In this document: positions 1 to 8,517 of the stretch, piece by piece | Layout of the letters: each line of letters opens with the position of its first letter | Numbering within the stretch: position 1 is the first letter of the stretch | From: Paracoccus sp. (in: a-proteobacteria) | GTDB lineage: Bacteria; Pseudomonadota; Alphaproteobacteria; Rhodobacterales; Rhodobacteraceae | Reading direction: 5' to 3' | DNA: 59,656 bases | Assembly (NCBI RefSeq): GCF_030538655.1 | Contig: NZ_JAUNTO010000018.1 | Coordinates: 1 to 59,656, forward strand | Made by a program: the position numbers and the translations under genes | The notes under the pieces: generated by a model | Database searches by the model: none | Told to the model about the DNA's origin: nothing | Seen by the model: the letters and a program-made list of their open reading frames with translations, nothing else

Positions 1-206
1 TCTTGAATCAGAACTCGAATGACAAGGGAATCCTTAAATGAAGACGCCGTCTAGCGGTGCTGTTTGGTTCCAGTCGCTCACCAGTGAAACGCGCACTGAC
101 CGAGCTTGAGGATGAGGGTCTGCTCAGCCGGTTCGATGGTCGTGGCCTACTGGTTGGTCAGAACCCGGTGCCGCGTAGGCTAAAGATTACCACGATATGC
201 TGTTGC
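1..206 (+). pseudogene. Frameshifted N-terminal winged-helix remnant of a GntR regulator
   Basis: Reading frame 3 from position 51 encodes a typical GntR DNA-binding segment (LAVLFGSSRSPVKRAL, then ELEDEGLLSRFDGRGLLVG) that ends at a TGA at 207-209. The downstream regulatory part continues in frame 2 from the ATG at 197. A stop (TGA) lies in frame 3 at 39-41. Fragments in all three frames of bases 1-50 can be pieced into the helix expected before this domain. This is what a gene with several small indels looks like. The window edge cuts the 5' end, so the original start cannot be seen. Confidence 0.55.
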
Positions 207-925
207 TGAACGATGACAACGGGATCAGCACCAAGAGTTTTGCATGGCAACCCCATTACTACGATTTCGAGCGCGAGATCATTTTACGCTCGGTATTCGG
301 CAAGGCGCGGATTAACGAATTGGCGCTGGCCCGGCATCTGGATATCGGTCGAACAGTGGCGCACGATCTGCTGATCCATGCACGTGAAGTGGGAATCGTC
401 TATAAGGATGAGGGTTCACGCTGGTGGATCGTGCCGCTGGACGAAGAGCGCTTTGATAATCTTTATGAATTGCGTATACTGCTCGAGTCGGCTGTCATGG
501 CCAGTGCCACCGGCCAGATTCCAACTGCACAACTTGATAAGATCGAGGCGCGCCTGCGTCGCGCGCAGAGTGAGTTTCCAGCGATCTCCATCGCGGATCT
601 GGACCTTCTGGAAGCCGATCTTCACATCGATTGCGCCCGCTTTGGCCGCAACTCCGAGATTATCGAAGCCCTGAAGCGCAGCCATTGCATCCTTGTCGCC
701 GGCAAGCATATCCAGCTTGCCTTCGACGCCAATGCCCGCATCGACCCTCTCTTTATGGACGAGCATCTGGAAATCGTTTCTGCATTGCGTGACGAAGATC
801 CGACTGCCGTGCAGGAAACGCTGGTACAGCACCTTGAAGCATCGGCAGAAAAAGCCGCCCAACGGCTCGCGGCTTTCCGGGCAGTACAACCTATTGCAGA
901 GCTTCCATACATCTTGAGCTCATGA
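197..925 (+). CDS. GntR/FCD-type transcriptional regulator, probably the 3' part of a frameshifted gene
   Basis: The 242-residue product begins MLLLNDDNG. It has a second winged-helix-like segment (about residues 30-75, with LALARHLDIGRTVAHDLL) followed by an all-helical FCD-like ligand domain (YELRILLESAVMAS, then alternating helices to residue 225). FCD regulators normally bind a small carboxylate and repress a neighbouring catabolic operon. Here the usual N-terminal winged helix lies upstream in another frame (51-206), so this open frame may be only the surviving part of a double-winged-helix protein. No ribosome-binding site precedes the ATG at 197. Decayed transposase sequence lies immediately downstream, so no target operon can be named. 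The FCD family call is moderately sure; functionality is doubtful. Confidence 0.6.
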   Translation: MLLLNDDNGISTKSFAWQPHYYDFEREIILRSVFGKARINELALARHLDIGRTVAHDLLIHAREVGIVYKDEGSRWWIVPLDEERFDNLYELRILLESAVMASATGQIPTAQLDKIEARLRRAQSEFPAISIADLDLLEADLHIDCARFGRNSEIIEALKRSHCILVAGKHIQLAFDANARIDPLFMDEHLEIVSALRDEDPTAVQETLVQHLEASAEKAAQRLAAFRAVQPIAELPYILSS

Positions 926-1102
926 CTTTCAGCCCAGTTGAAAACATGCCGTCACTGCAAAGCGCACTGAGCTTGCTACAATCTGTTACCGTTTTAAGGA
1001 TACCCCAATCGGTCACTGGATGATTCAAGGTTGTCACATGGGGGACAATTTGGATCCCGATAACATCGACTGACACGTAATAGACGATCACCGCCCCGCG
1101 CA
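926..1102. other. Gene-free stretch between GntR remnant and IS remnants
   Basis: No supportable gene was found here. One short frame (about 975-1071, reading YRFKDTPIGHW and WMIQGCHMGDNLDPDNID) has protein-like composition but no recognised relative. It may be another eroded fragment. Together with the two transposase remnants this makes about 630 bases (926-1557) without an intact gene. Confidence 0.4.
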
Positions 1103-1260
1103 GCTTGGCCGGGAGTGTGATCCTGAGCCTCGGACCCCGATCCCTGGCTGTTCGTCGAGGCTGTGCTCTGATCGCCCGAACCAGGGGCTTATGGCGCGGC
1201 CTGCCGGGGGAGTTCGACAAATGGAACTCGGCTTTCAAGCGGTTCCGCCTGACAGATTAG
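1103..1260 (+). mobile_element. IS5-family transposase N-terminal remnant
   Basis: Bases 1145-1168 encode WLFVEAVL, and bases 1171-1260 encode IARTRGLWRGLPGEFDKWNS followed by AFKRFRLTD and a stop. These match the N-terminal motif of IS5-group transposases (FLEAVLW, RTG, WRDLP, EF.KWNS). The two pieces are out of frame by one missing G between 1168 and 1171. Only about 50 codons remain and no terminal inverted repeat was identified. It is a dead fragment abutting the IS481-type remnant at 1267. Confidence 0.65.
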
Positions 1261-1266
1261 CCGATA

Positions 1267-1490
1267 AACAAAGCCATCAAGGAGGTCACAGCCAAACGCT
1301 TCCATTATGATGACCATTGCGATCTACGGCGCCACCACCTCGGCGAGATCGTGGCGGCTTATGACTTCGCTTGCCGCCTCAAGGCCCTCAGCGGTCTCAC
1401 GCCCTATGAATACGCCTTTAGAATCTGGATTTCAGAACCAGGCAGTTCATTATCGACCCAATCCATCAGATGCCGGGACTGAATAACTAG
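1267..1490 (+). mobile_element. IS481-family transposase C-terminal remnant
   Basis: Frame from 1267 reads NKAIKEVTAKRFHYDDH, a region with EIVAAYDFACRLKALSGLTPYEY, then IWISEP. This is the C-terminal signature of IS481-type DDE transposases. The ending expected for this family (FIIDPIHQMPGLN) is present but in another frame, 1440-1490, so a frameshift separates it. The rest of the transposase, including the catalytic acidic residues, is absent. The remnant starts 7 bases after the IS5-like fragment, which suggests nested insertions followed by deletion. Confidence 0.7.
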
Positions 1491-1557
1491 GCAGACCCGA
1501 CCGCTTGGTCTAGGATGCGGGGAACGAAAACCAAAGCAGTCCAGAACAGGCACATCC

Positions 1558-2829
1558 ATGACTCGATCCGTTATCCGCTTTTTGATGTCCACTGCCGTGA
1601 TCGGCACGATTGCGTCCTGCGGGGCTGCCGTTGTGCAGGTGCCCGGCGCGGGGGGGCCGCCTGCTGTGTCGGGTGGCCAGACCCCGGCGGCGATCCCCGC
1701 CGCCAGCCCCGCTGACGAGGCCGGGCTGCAACGCTGGATCACCCAGTTCCGCCCCCGTGCGCTGTCATCGGGCATCACCCCCGCCACCTATGACCGCGCC
1801 ATGGCCATCGCCCGCTATAACCCCGAGGTGATCCGGCTGGACCGGCGGCAGGCGGAGTTCTCGCGCCCGGTCTGGTTGTATCTGGACAGCGCCGTGTCGG
1901 ATAACCGCATCACCACCGGCCGTCAGATGCTGACCCGCCATGGCCGCACGCTGGCCGCGATCGAGGCGCGCTATGGCGTGCCGCGCGAAATCGTGCTGGC
2001 TGTATGGGGGATGGAATCGAATTTCGGCGCAAACCGGGGCCGGATGCAGATCATCCCCTCGCTGGCGACGCTGGCCTATGACGGTCGCCGGGGCGAGATG
2101 TTCTCAGGTCAGTTGATCGCGGCACTGAAGATCATTCAGGCGGGCGACATCGACCCGGCACATATGCTGGGATCATGGGCCGGTGCGATGGGGCACACGC
2201 AGTTCATGCCCACCTCCTACCTGCAATATGCGGTCGATTTCACCGGCGATGGCCGTCGTGACATCTGGTCGGACGACCCCACCGACGCGCTGGCCTCGAC
2301 CGCCGCCTATCTGGCGCGGAACGGCTGGGTGCGCGGTCAGAGCTGGGGGGCCGAGGTGCAACTGCCCGCCAATTTCAACATGGGCCTGATCGGCAAGGGC
2401 ACCCGCCGCGCCGACTGGGGCAGCATGGGCGTGCGGCGCATCGGCGGCGGCGCGGTGCCCGCGGGCAGCGGCTCGATCATCATGCCGGCGGGGGCACGTG
2501 GCCCGGCCTTCCTGATTATGGACAACTTCCGGTCGATCCTGCGCTATAACAACAGCGACAACTATGCGCTTGGCGTGTCCTATCTGGCGGAACGGATCGC
2601 CGGACGCCCCGGCATTCAGGGCAACTGGCCGCGTGCCGACCGCCCGCTGTCCACATCCGAACGCGAAGAAATCCAGCGGCGTCTGATGCAGCGCGGCTTT
2701 TATCAGGGCGAGATCGACGGGCTGTTCGGATCGGCCACGATGGAGGCCGTGTCGGCGTTCCAGCGGTCCATCGGGGTGACACCGGACGGCTATCCGACCT
2801 CGATCCTGCTGGGGCAGTTGCGGCGATAA
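1558..2829 (+). CDS. Lytic murein transglycosylase, MltB-type (SLT_2) with peptidoglycan-binding domain
   Basis: Cleaves the MurNAc-GlcNAc bond of peptidoglycan with formation of 1,6-anhydro ends, acting in the periplasm. The 423-residue product starts with a lipoprotein-like signal whose lipobox ends at Cys21 (TIASC), suggesting outer-membrane anchoring. The transglycosylase domain spans about residues 55-340; the catalytic glutamate is E153 in WGMESNFG, followed by the family motifs GAMGHTQFMPTSY and DIWSDDPTDALAS. Residues about 365-423 form a PG_binding_1 repeat (QRRLMQRGFYQGEIDGLFG, then AFQRSIGVTPDG). Length is normal for the alphaproteobacterial family. It is monocistronic as far as can be seen; a hairpin repeat follows the stop. 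The gene symbol is left blank because several MltB paralogues are usual in these genomes. Confidence 0.93.
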   Translation: MTRSVIRFLMSTAVIGTIASCGAAVVQVPGAGGPPAVSGGQTPAAIPAASPADEAGLQRWITQFRPRALSSGITPATYDRAMAIARYNPEVIRLDRRQAEFSRPVWLYLDSAVSDNRITTGRQMLTRHGRTLAAIEARYGVPREIVLAVWGMESNFGANRGRMQIIPSLATLAYDGRRGEMFSGQLIAALKIIQAGDIDPAHMLGSWAGAMGHTQFMPTSYLQYAVDFTGDGRRDIWSDDPTDALASTAAYLARNGWVRGQSWGAEVQLPANFNMGLIGKGTRRADWGSMGVRRIGGGAVPAGSGSIIMPAGARGPAFLIMDNFRSILRYNNSDNYALGVSYLAERIAGRPGIQGNWPRADRPLSTSEREEIQRRLMQRGFYQGEIDGLFGSATMEAVSAFQRSIGVTPDGYPTSILLGQLRR

Positions 2830-2839
2830 GCGGTGCGCC

Positions 2840-2953
2840 GGGGGATTTCACACCCCCCTAACCCGGCCCAAGGACCGGGCGTTCGTCGGGGAAAAGGTCC
2901 TCTGGATCTTTTCCTGATCCTCTTCACCCTGTGGGATATTTCCGAACAGAAGA
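2840..2953 (+). repeat. Dispersed hairpin repeat, copy A (interrupted)
   Basis: A GGGGG/CCCCC hairpin with ATTTCACA in the loop at 2840-2858 begins 10 bases after the mltB-type stop. The conserved tail (CCCTGTGGGATATTTCC and GAACAGAAGA) is at about 2926-2953. In copy B (29704) these two parts are adjacent; here about 65 bases are inserted between them. The repeat family also occurs at 44940 and, inverted, at 47985. The hairpin may act as a transcription terminator. Confidence 0.6.
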
Positions 2954-3022
2954 TACCGTGGCGGGCTGAACTTTTCGGAAGATTGCGGCGTTAGCCGTTC
3001 AAGCTGTTGAAAGGAGTGAGTC

Positions 3023-3271
3023 ATGCAGGGACTGGGTTGGCTGGCGGCAATCATTGTCGGCGGGATCGCGGGCTGGATTGCCAGCAACATCATGAAGGCC
3101 GATACCGGCGTTCTGGTGAATATCATTCTGGGAATCGTTGGCGCGGTTCTGGCAAATGCGCTGTTCGCGATGGTCGGCATCAACGCACAGGCGGGCAGCT
3201 GGATCGCGCAAGGCATCGCCGGGCTGGTGGGCGCGGTGATCCTGATCTGGCTGGGGCGGCGGTTGTTCTGA
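3023..3271 (+). CDS. GlsB/YeaQ/YmgE-family (transglycosylase-associated) small membrane protein
   Basis: An 82-residue protein of three hydrophobic helices with the family's glycine-rich pattern: GGIAGWIAS near residue 15, then MKADTG and NIILGIVGAVLAN, then a last helix ending in ILIWLGRRLF. The family is often induced by stress and is named for its supposed link to transglycosylases; its biochemical role is not known. AAAGGAG lies 8 bases before the ATG and fixes the start. It is single, upstream of a strong bidirectional hairpin (3288-3315), and converges with rppH. Confidence 0.85.
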   Translation: MQGLGWLAAIIVGGIAGWIASNIMKADTGVLVNIILGIVGAVLANALFAMVGINAQAGSWIAQGIAGLVGAVILIWLGRRLF

Positions 3272-3287
3272 ACCATTGCCTGAATGA

Positions 3288-3315
3288 CCAAGGCCCGCTG
3301 TGACGCGGGCCTTGG
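3288..3315. terminator. Bidirectional hairpin terminator between glsB-like gene and rppH
   Basis: A perfect 11-bp stem (CCAAGGCCCGC / GCGGGCCTTGG) with a 6-base loop TGTGAC lies between two convergent genes. There is only a weak T-run on either side (TTATGG), as is common in GC-rich alphaproteobacteria. Confidence 0.7.
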
Positions 3316-3345
3316 TTATGGGGCTGTTCATAGATACGGCGGCGC

Positions 3346-3837
3346 TTAGCCCGCCAGATGCGGGGCGAATTCAGCCATCACCTGCCGGTAAACCTCGCGC
3401 TTGAACGGCACGATGCCCTGGACCAGATCATCGGCCCGCACCCATTGCCAGGCATCGAATTCCGGGTGATCGGTGTCGATGCGCACATCGCTGTCCTGCC
3501 CCAGAAAGCGCATCAGCACCCATTTCTGACGCTGGCCACAGTATTTGCCCTTCCAGACTTTGCCCAGCAGTTCGGGCGGCAGATCATAGATCACCCAGTC
3601 GGGCGTTTCACCGATCACCTCGACCAGATCGGCGGAAACGCCAGTTTCCTCGACCAGTTCGCGCAGGGCCGCCTGTTGCGGAGTTTCGCCCTTGTCGATA
3701 CCGCCCTGCGGCATCTGCCAGGCATTGCTGTCACTATCGATGCGATGGCCTGCAAAAATCAGGCCATCGCGGTTCATCAGCACCACCCCCGCGCAGGGGC
3801 GATAGGGCAGGCCGTTGGCACCGCGTTCGTCGCTCAT
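3346..3837 (-). CDS. rppH: RNA pyrophosphohydrolase (Nudix)
   Basis: Removes pyrophosphate from the 5' triphosphate end of mRNA, starting 5'-end-dependent decay; it may also hydrolyse diadenosine polyphosphates. The 163-residue product has a perfect Nudix box at residues 45-67 (G-x5-E-x7-REL-x-EE-x-GV), with the RppH features [17 protein letters not shown] at the N-terminus, WQMPQGG before the box and FDAWQWV downstream. Its ATG overlaps the ctpA stop (ATGA), so translation is probably coupled, and it is the last gene of gpmI-envC-ctpA-rppH. The length is as expected for the family. Confidence 0.95.
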   Translation of the reverse strand: MSDERGANGLPYRPCAGVVLMNRDGLIFAGHRIDSDSNAWQMPQGGIDKGETPQQAALRELVEETGVSADLVEVIGETPDWVIYDLPPELLGKVWKGKYCGQRQKWVLMRFLGQDSDVRIDTDHPEFDAWQWVRADDLVQGIVPFKREVYRQVMAEFAPHLAG

Positions 3838-5267
3838 TCCGCCGCCTCGTCGCCGGTGCCCTGTGCGCCCGATCCTTCGCCCGTGACCGCTGGCGTCGCC
3901 TCGGCCCGCACGTCACCGGCGCGGAAATCGACCGCTGACAGGCCCTTGAGGATGTCCACCGCATAGGCAAGCTGATAGTCCTGTTCGCGCAGCCGGGCCG
4001 TCGCCTCGACCTGTGCGGCCTCTTCTTCGATCTGCTTGCGCTCTTCCTCGCTGATGGAATCGTTGTTCAGCGCGCCGCGCAAATCCGCCTCGGAGCGCGA
4101 AAAACTGGAGTTGCTGCGCGGGCCGTTTTCCTGATCCTCGTTGCCCTCGTGCGGGCGCGAGGGGGGCTGCACCACGATGATGTCGGGATTGATGCCCATG
4201 GCCTGAATCGACCGCCCCGAGGGGGTGTAATAGCGCGCCGTGGTCAGTCGGATGGCGCTGTCGGCCGTGACCGGCATCACCGTCTGGACCGAGCCTTTGC
4301 CAAAGGATTTCTCGCCCACCACAATGGCGCGGCGGTGATCCTGCAAAGCGCCGGTGACGATTTCCGAGGCGCTGGCCGAACCGCCGTTAATCAACACCAC
4401 CATTGGCTTGCCTTGCGCCAGATCACCGGGTTCGGCGTTCCAGCGTTCGCTTTCCTCGGGGTTGCGGCCACGGGTCGATACAATTTCGCCCGCATCCAGA
4501 AAGGCGTCGCTGACCGCAATGGCCTGATTGAGCAGACCGCCGGGGTTGTTGCGCAGGTCCAGCACGAAACCGCTGATCTTGTCCATGCCGCCCGCCTCGG
4601 CAACCGCCTTTTCCAGTTCGGTCTTCAGCGTCGCAAAGGTTTCGTCGTTAAAGGTGGACACACGCACGACAACGGCATGGCCCTCGATCTGGGTGCGCAC
4701 CACAGTCAGCTTGATCGTGTCGCGGGTCATGGTCAGATCGAAGGGCTCCTGTTCGCCCTGACGCAGAATCGTGATCGTCACCTCGGACCCGACCGGGCCG
4801 CGCATCCGGTCCACGGCCTGATCGACGCCCAGACCCATCAGCGATTCGCCGTTCACATGGGTGATGAAATCGCCCGATTTGACCCCCGCCTTGGCCGCAG
4901 GCGTATCGTCGATAGGCGAAACCACCTTGACGATGCCATCTTCCTGCGTGACCTCCATCCCCAGCCCGCCAAAGCTGCCGCGGGTCTGGGTCTGCATGTC
5001 CTGGTAATCATTGGCCGACAGGAAACCGCTGTGCGGATCAAGCGAGGTCAGCATTCCGTTGATCGCCGCCTCGATCAGTTTCTTGTCGTCAGGGCGTTCG
5101 ACATAATCCGACCGGATGCGTTCGAAGATATTCCCGAACAGTTCCAGATCCTGATAGAGCGCGGTATTGCCATTGCTTTCCTGCGCGATCAGCGGGCCTG
5201 CCAATTGCGTCGTCACCAGAATCCCGGCCAGAATGCCGCCGACCCCTGCCATCATATAGTGCTTCAT
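3834..5267 (-). CDS. ctpA: Carboxyl-terminal processing protease, S41 family
   Basis: A periplasmic or membrane-tethered serine protease with a Ser/Lys dyad, usually acting on peptidoglycan hydrolases or damaged proteins. The 477-residue product has an N-terminal signal/anchor (residues about 7-28), a PDZ domain (about 95-175, with [10 protein letters not shown] and [13 protein letters not shown]), and a catalytic domain with the nucleophile in SASASE (297-302) and the lysine K324 in SFGKGSVQT. The C-terminal tail from about residue 375 is charged and low in complexity. It lies 12 bases after envC and overlaps rppH by 4 bases. Pairing with a LytM factor (envC) is typical and suggests control of cell separation; the actual substrate cannot be read from the sequence. 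Confidence 0.94.
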   Translation of the reverse strand: MKHYMMAGVGGILAGILVTTQLAGPLIAQESNGNTALYQDLELFGNIFERIRSDYVERPDDKKLIEAAINGMLTSLDPHSGFLSANDYQDMQTQTRGSFGGLGMEVTQEDGIVKVVSPIDDTPAAKAGVKSGDFITHVNGESLMGLGVDQAVDRMRGPVGSEVTITILRQGEQEPFDLTMTRDTIKLTVVRTQIEGHAVVVRVSTFNDETFATLKTELEKAVAEAGGMDKISGFVLDLRNNPGGLLNQAIAVSDAFLDAGEIVSTRGRNPEESERWNAEPGDLAQGKPMVVLINGGSASASEIVTGALQDHRRAIVVGEKSFGKGSVQTVMPVTADSAIRLTTARYYTPSGRSIQAMGINPDIIVVQPPSRPHEGNEDQENGPRSNSSFSRSEADLRGALNNDSISEEERKQIEEEAAQVEATARLREQDYQLAYAVDILKGLSAVDFRAGDVRAEATPAVTGEGSGAQGTGDEAAE

Positions 5268-5279
5268 CTGGTCTCTGCC

Positions 5280-6464
5280 TTAATCCTGCGCCTGCTGCGT
5301 TCCGGTCAGCGCGTTCATCACGAACCAATCCGCCGGGTTCAATGTTTCCCTGCCCTTGCGCAATTCAAGATACAAGGTTTGGGACTGCCCTGCATCGCCG
5401 CCTTTGGTGGCATCGGCCACGAATTGCGCACCGAATTCCTGTGCCGGCGGCTCGGTTCCGCCCATCAGACCGACCGGCTCACCGGCGGCCAGCACATCGC
5501 CCACTTCTCCGAACACCTGACCTAGACCTGCAAACACCAGAAGATAACCGGACGCAGGCTCGAGAATCATCACATTGCCGTAATCAAGCAAGGGACCACG
5601 GAACCGGATCGTCGCAGGCCATGGCGTCGTGACCAGTGCGGCGGGGGCTGCGGCGATCACCAGACCGGGGCGGCTGACACCGGCTGCATCCGCCTCGCCA
5701 TAGCGGCGCATGACGGTGCCCGCGACCGGCAAGGGCAGGCTGCCCTGCGCGCCCTCGAAATCGGTGATCGGCGGACCGACATCCAGATCCATGCGCGACA
5801 CACCGGCGGCAAATTCATCCAGACTGGCGGCGCTGGTTTCCAGCGCCTGCAATTCCGCCGGGTTTTCGGCATAGCGCACCGGCATATGCGAACGGTCGGT
5901 GACGGCACTGGCCAGCAGGCGACGCGCCTCTTGCACGGCGATCAGGCCGCTGCCTAGCACCTGCGCGGTGCTGTCTTGCAATTCGCGCACGGTGGCGATC
6001 TCGTCCAGATCGGATTGCAGCGCCTCGGCCTCGGCCCGCAGGCCGGGGGCGATGTCGGCGACGATCATCGCCGACCGGGCGGTGGCGGTTGCCCCGCCGG
6101 GATGCAGCAGCAGCGCGGTTTCGGGTGCTTGCTGCATGGCGGTCATCGCCCCCAATACCCGCGACAGCCGGTCATGCTGTGCCTGAAACCGCGCGCGCAG
6201 ATCAGATTCGCGCTGCGCCGCTTCGCGCAGGCCCGCGCGCAGGGCGGCAAGGCCTTGTTCATAGCCGTGGATCACCTCGGTCAGCGCGGTCACCTGATCG
6301 TCGGCCCCAAGCGCCGCCTCCAGCCGCGAGATGGACGCGCGCAGCTGATCCGCCGCCTGCTGCGCGGCCTGCGCCGCCTCGGACGCCGGCGTGACGGCAG
6401 CCGCAGGCACAGCCAGCACGGCGGTCAGCGCCACGGCGGCAAGAGGACGCAAACAGGCGATCAT
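5280..6464 (-). CDS. EnvC-like murein hydrolase activator (degenerate M23/LytM protein)
   Basis: A periplasmic coiled-coil protein that in the EnvC family activates amidases at the division septum. The 394 residues comprise a signal peptide (1-23), a long Ala/Gln/Glu-rich coiled coil (about 25-200) and a C-terminal LytM domain (about 240-385). The M23 zinc ligands are not retained: the first motif reads RPGLVIAA where HxGxD is expected, and the second reads GYLLVFAGLG where HxH is expected. This fits a non-enzymatic activator. Its ATG overlaps the gpmI stop (ATGA), and ctpA follows after 12 bases. Confidence 0.88.
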   Translation of the reverse strand: MIACLRPLAAVALTAVLAVPAAAVTPASEAAQAAQQAADQLRASISRLEAALGADDQVTALTEVIHGYEQGLAALRAGLREAAQRESDLRARFQAQHDRLSRVLGAMTAMQQAPETALLLHPGGATATARSAMIVADIAPGLRAEAEALQSDLDEIATVRELQDSTAQVLGSGLIAVQEARRLLASAVTDRSHMPVRYAENPAELQALETSAASLDEFAAGVSRMDLDVGPPITDFEGAQGSLPLPVAGTVMRRYGEADAAGVSRPGLVIAAAPAALVTTPWPATIRFRGPLLDYGNVMILEPASGYLLVFAGLGQVFGEVGDVLAAGEPVGLMGGTEPPAQEFGAQFVADATKGGDAGQSQTLYLELRKGRETLNPADWFVMNALTGTQQAQD

Positions 6465-7978
6465 GTGCGGCAGATCAGGCTTTGGCCGGTCATCTCGGGC
6501 GGCAGCGGCAGGCCCATCAGCTCCAGCACCGTGGGCGCCAGATCGGCCAGCCGCCCGTCGCGCAACGCGACACCCGCAGGGCCACCATAGACGATCACCG
6601 GCACCGGATTGGTGGTGTGGGCGGTATGCGGGCCGCCACTGGCCGGATCAACCATGGTTTCACAATTGCCGTGATCCGCACAGATCACCGCCGCGCCGCC
6701 GGTCTCGCGCAGCGCGGCGATCATCATGCCAAGGCCGCGATCGACCGCCTGACAGGCGCGGATGGCGGCGGGCAGGCTGCCGGTGTGGCCCACCATGTCG
6801 GGATTGGCGAAATTGACCACGATCAGATCGTAGCCGTCGTGGATCGCCTGAACCAGCCGCTCGCTGACCTCGGCGGCGGCCATTTCCGGGGACAGATCAT
6901 AGGTCGCCACCTTGGGGCTGGAGGGCATGAAGCGGTCTTCGCCCGGCTCGGGCGTTTCCTTGCCGCCGTTCAGGAAAAAGGTGACATGGGGGTATTTTTC
7001 CGTCTCCGCCAGTCGGAACTGGCGCAGCCCCTGCGCCGCAACCCAGGCCCCCAGCGTATTGACGACCTGCCGTTTTGGATAGGCGGCGGTCATAAAGGTA
7101 TCATGCTCGGCGGAATAATCGACCATGCCCAGCATTGCCGCCCATTTCGGGCGGATGCCAGTGTCGAAGGCTGCGAATTCCGGCGCGGCCAGCGCGGCCA
7201 GAATCTCGCGCGCGCGGTCGGCGCGGAAGTTCAGGCAGAAAAATCCGTCGCCATCACGCGCGCCGGTATAGCCGGGCATGACAGTGGGCCGGATGAACTC
7301 GTCCGTTTCGTCACGGACATAGGCGGCGGTTACTGCGTCGGGGGCATCGGCAGCGGTCAGCCCCTCGGCCCGGATCATCGCGGCAAAGGCGCGCGACACA
7401 CGGTCCCAGCGGTTGTCACGGTCCATCGCGTAATAGCGGCCGATAACGGTGCCGATGCGCGCGCCCTCGGGCAAGTTGCCGGCCAGTTCGGTGACAAAGC
7501 CAAGCGCCGATTTCGGCGGCACGTCACGCCCGTCGGTAATAGCGTGGATCACCACCGGCACACCGGCCCCGGCCACTGCCTGTGCGGCGGCGATCACATG
7601 GCTGATATGGCCGTGCACCCCGCCATCCGACACCACCCCCATCAGATGCGCCGTCCCGCCCGTCGCCCTAAGCCGGGTGATGAACTCGCCCAAGGCGCTG
7701 TTGGCCCAAAAGCTGCGGTCCTCGATGGCAAGGTCGATCTGACCCAGGTCCATCGCCACCACCCGGCCCGCGCCGATATTGGTGTGGCCGACCTCGGAGT
7801 TACCCATCTGGCCACGGGGCAGGCCGACATCCGGGCCAAAAGTGGTCAGCGTCGCATGGGGGCAGGTCGCCATCAGCGCATCAAAGGTCGGGGTGTTCGC
7901 CTGATCGGGGGCGGATTGTTCGGGCCGGTCGGAAATACCCCAGCCGTCCAGAATGCACAGGATCACAGGTTTCGCCAT
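6461..7978 (-). CDS. gpmI: 2,3-bisphosphoglycerate-independent phosphoglycerate mutase
   Basis: Interconverts 3- and 2-phosphoglycerate in glycolysis/gluconeogenesis through a phosphoserine intermediate and two Mn ions. From MAKPVILCILDGWG the product is 505 residues, the usual length. The metal ligand D11 is in LDGWG, the nucleophile is S61 in GNSEVGHTNIGAGR, and the late metal motifs FANPDMVGHTG and ICADHGNCETM are present. An in-frame ATG 57 bases upstream exists, but AAGAGGG before the ATG at 7978 and the family length favour 7978. It is the first gene of the gpmI-envC-ctpA-rppH operon. Confidence 0.95.
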   Translation of the reverse strand: MAKPVILCILDGWGISDRPEQSAPDQANTPTFDALMATCPHATLTTFGPDVGLPRGQMGNSEVGHTNIGAGRVVAMDLGQIDLAIEDRSFWANSALGEFITRLRATGGTAHLMGVVSDGGVHGHISHVIAAAQAVAGAGVPVVIHAITDGRDVPPKSALGFVTELAGNLPEGARIGTVIGRYYAMDRDNRWDRVSRAFAAMIRAEGLTAADAPDAVTAAYVRDETDEFIRPTVMPGYTGARDGDGFFCLNFRADRAREILAALAAPEFAAFDTGIRPKWAAMLGMVDYSAEHDTFMTAAYPKRQVVNTLGAWVAAQGLRQFRLAETEKYPHVTFFLNGGKETPEPGEDRFMPSSPKVATYDLSPEMAAAEVSERLVQAIHDGYDLIVVNFANPDMVGHTGSLPAAIRACQAVDRGLGMMIAALRETGGAAVICADHGNCETMVDPASGGPHTAHTTNPVPVIVYGGPAGVALRDGRLADLAPTVLELMGLPLPPEMTGQSLICRT

Positions 7979-8517
7979 CGCCGCCCTCTTGTCTTGATCT
8001 TGCATCTCAATACGCCCGTGCGGGCCGAGGGGCAACCAAAGCCAAGAGGGCGCAGGTGCCGAAATCCGTTCTGACGATCACGACACGGTGCAAAATTCCG
8101 CTGTGCCGCGCGGTATGGCACTTGCGCGGTCCCGGCATGGTCAGATGGCAGGGACGACGGGCCGTTTCGATTGGCACAGCTTCGGGCCGCCGATGCCCGG
8201 TCAGCAGGCAAGGTTTTGGCTGCATTCCCTCTGCTGTTGCGGGACGTCTGAGCGGCCCAATAGGCCGTGCCGAACGCGCAAGGCGTGGCGGCCCCACGAT
8301 CAAGCAGCCCGCGTTGGTGCATTTGGCCAATCATGCGTCCCGAAAGAGTGAAAACTTGCGGGCGCTTTTCCGGTAATATCCTGCTGCGATGGGGAGCTGG
8401 CGGGTTCATGGGCCTGACGGGCATGGCAGGGCGCGAACCGCGTTCTGCCCCACCGCCCCATCTGGCCGGGCGGATTTGAGTTTGATCGGCACCGACCGCC
8501 ATGTCGCAGCAGGGCAA
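7979..8517. other. 539-bp interval upstream of gpmI with no recognised gene
   Basis: It lies between the stop of the PAS-domain gene and the gpmI start and must contain the gpmI promoter. Open frames are present on both strands but have irregular, Arg/Pro-rich translations, no ribosome-binding sites and no recognisable motif. I saw no tRNA, RNase P, SRP or tmRNA signature. It could hold an unrecognised small RNA or a decayed gene. Confidence 0.4.

Noticed and set aside
8391-8460. Possible tRNA in the gpmI upstream interval
   Set aside because: No GTTCGAATC-like T-loop and no cloverleaf pairing could be drawn.
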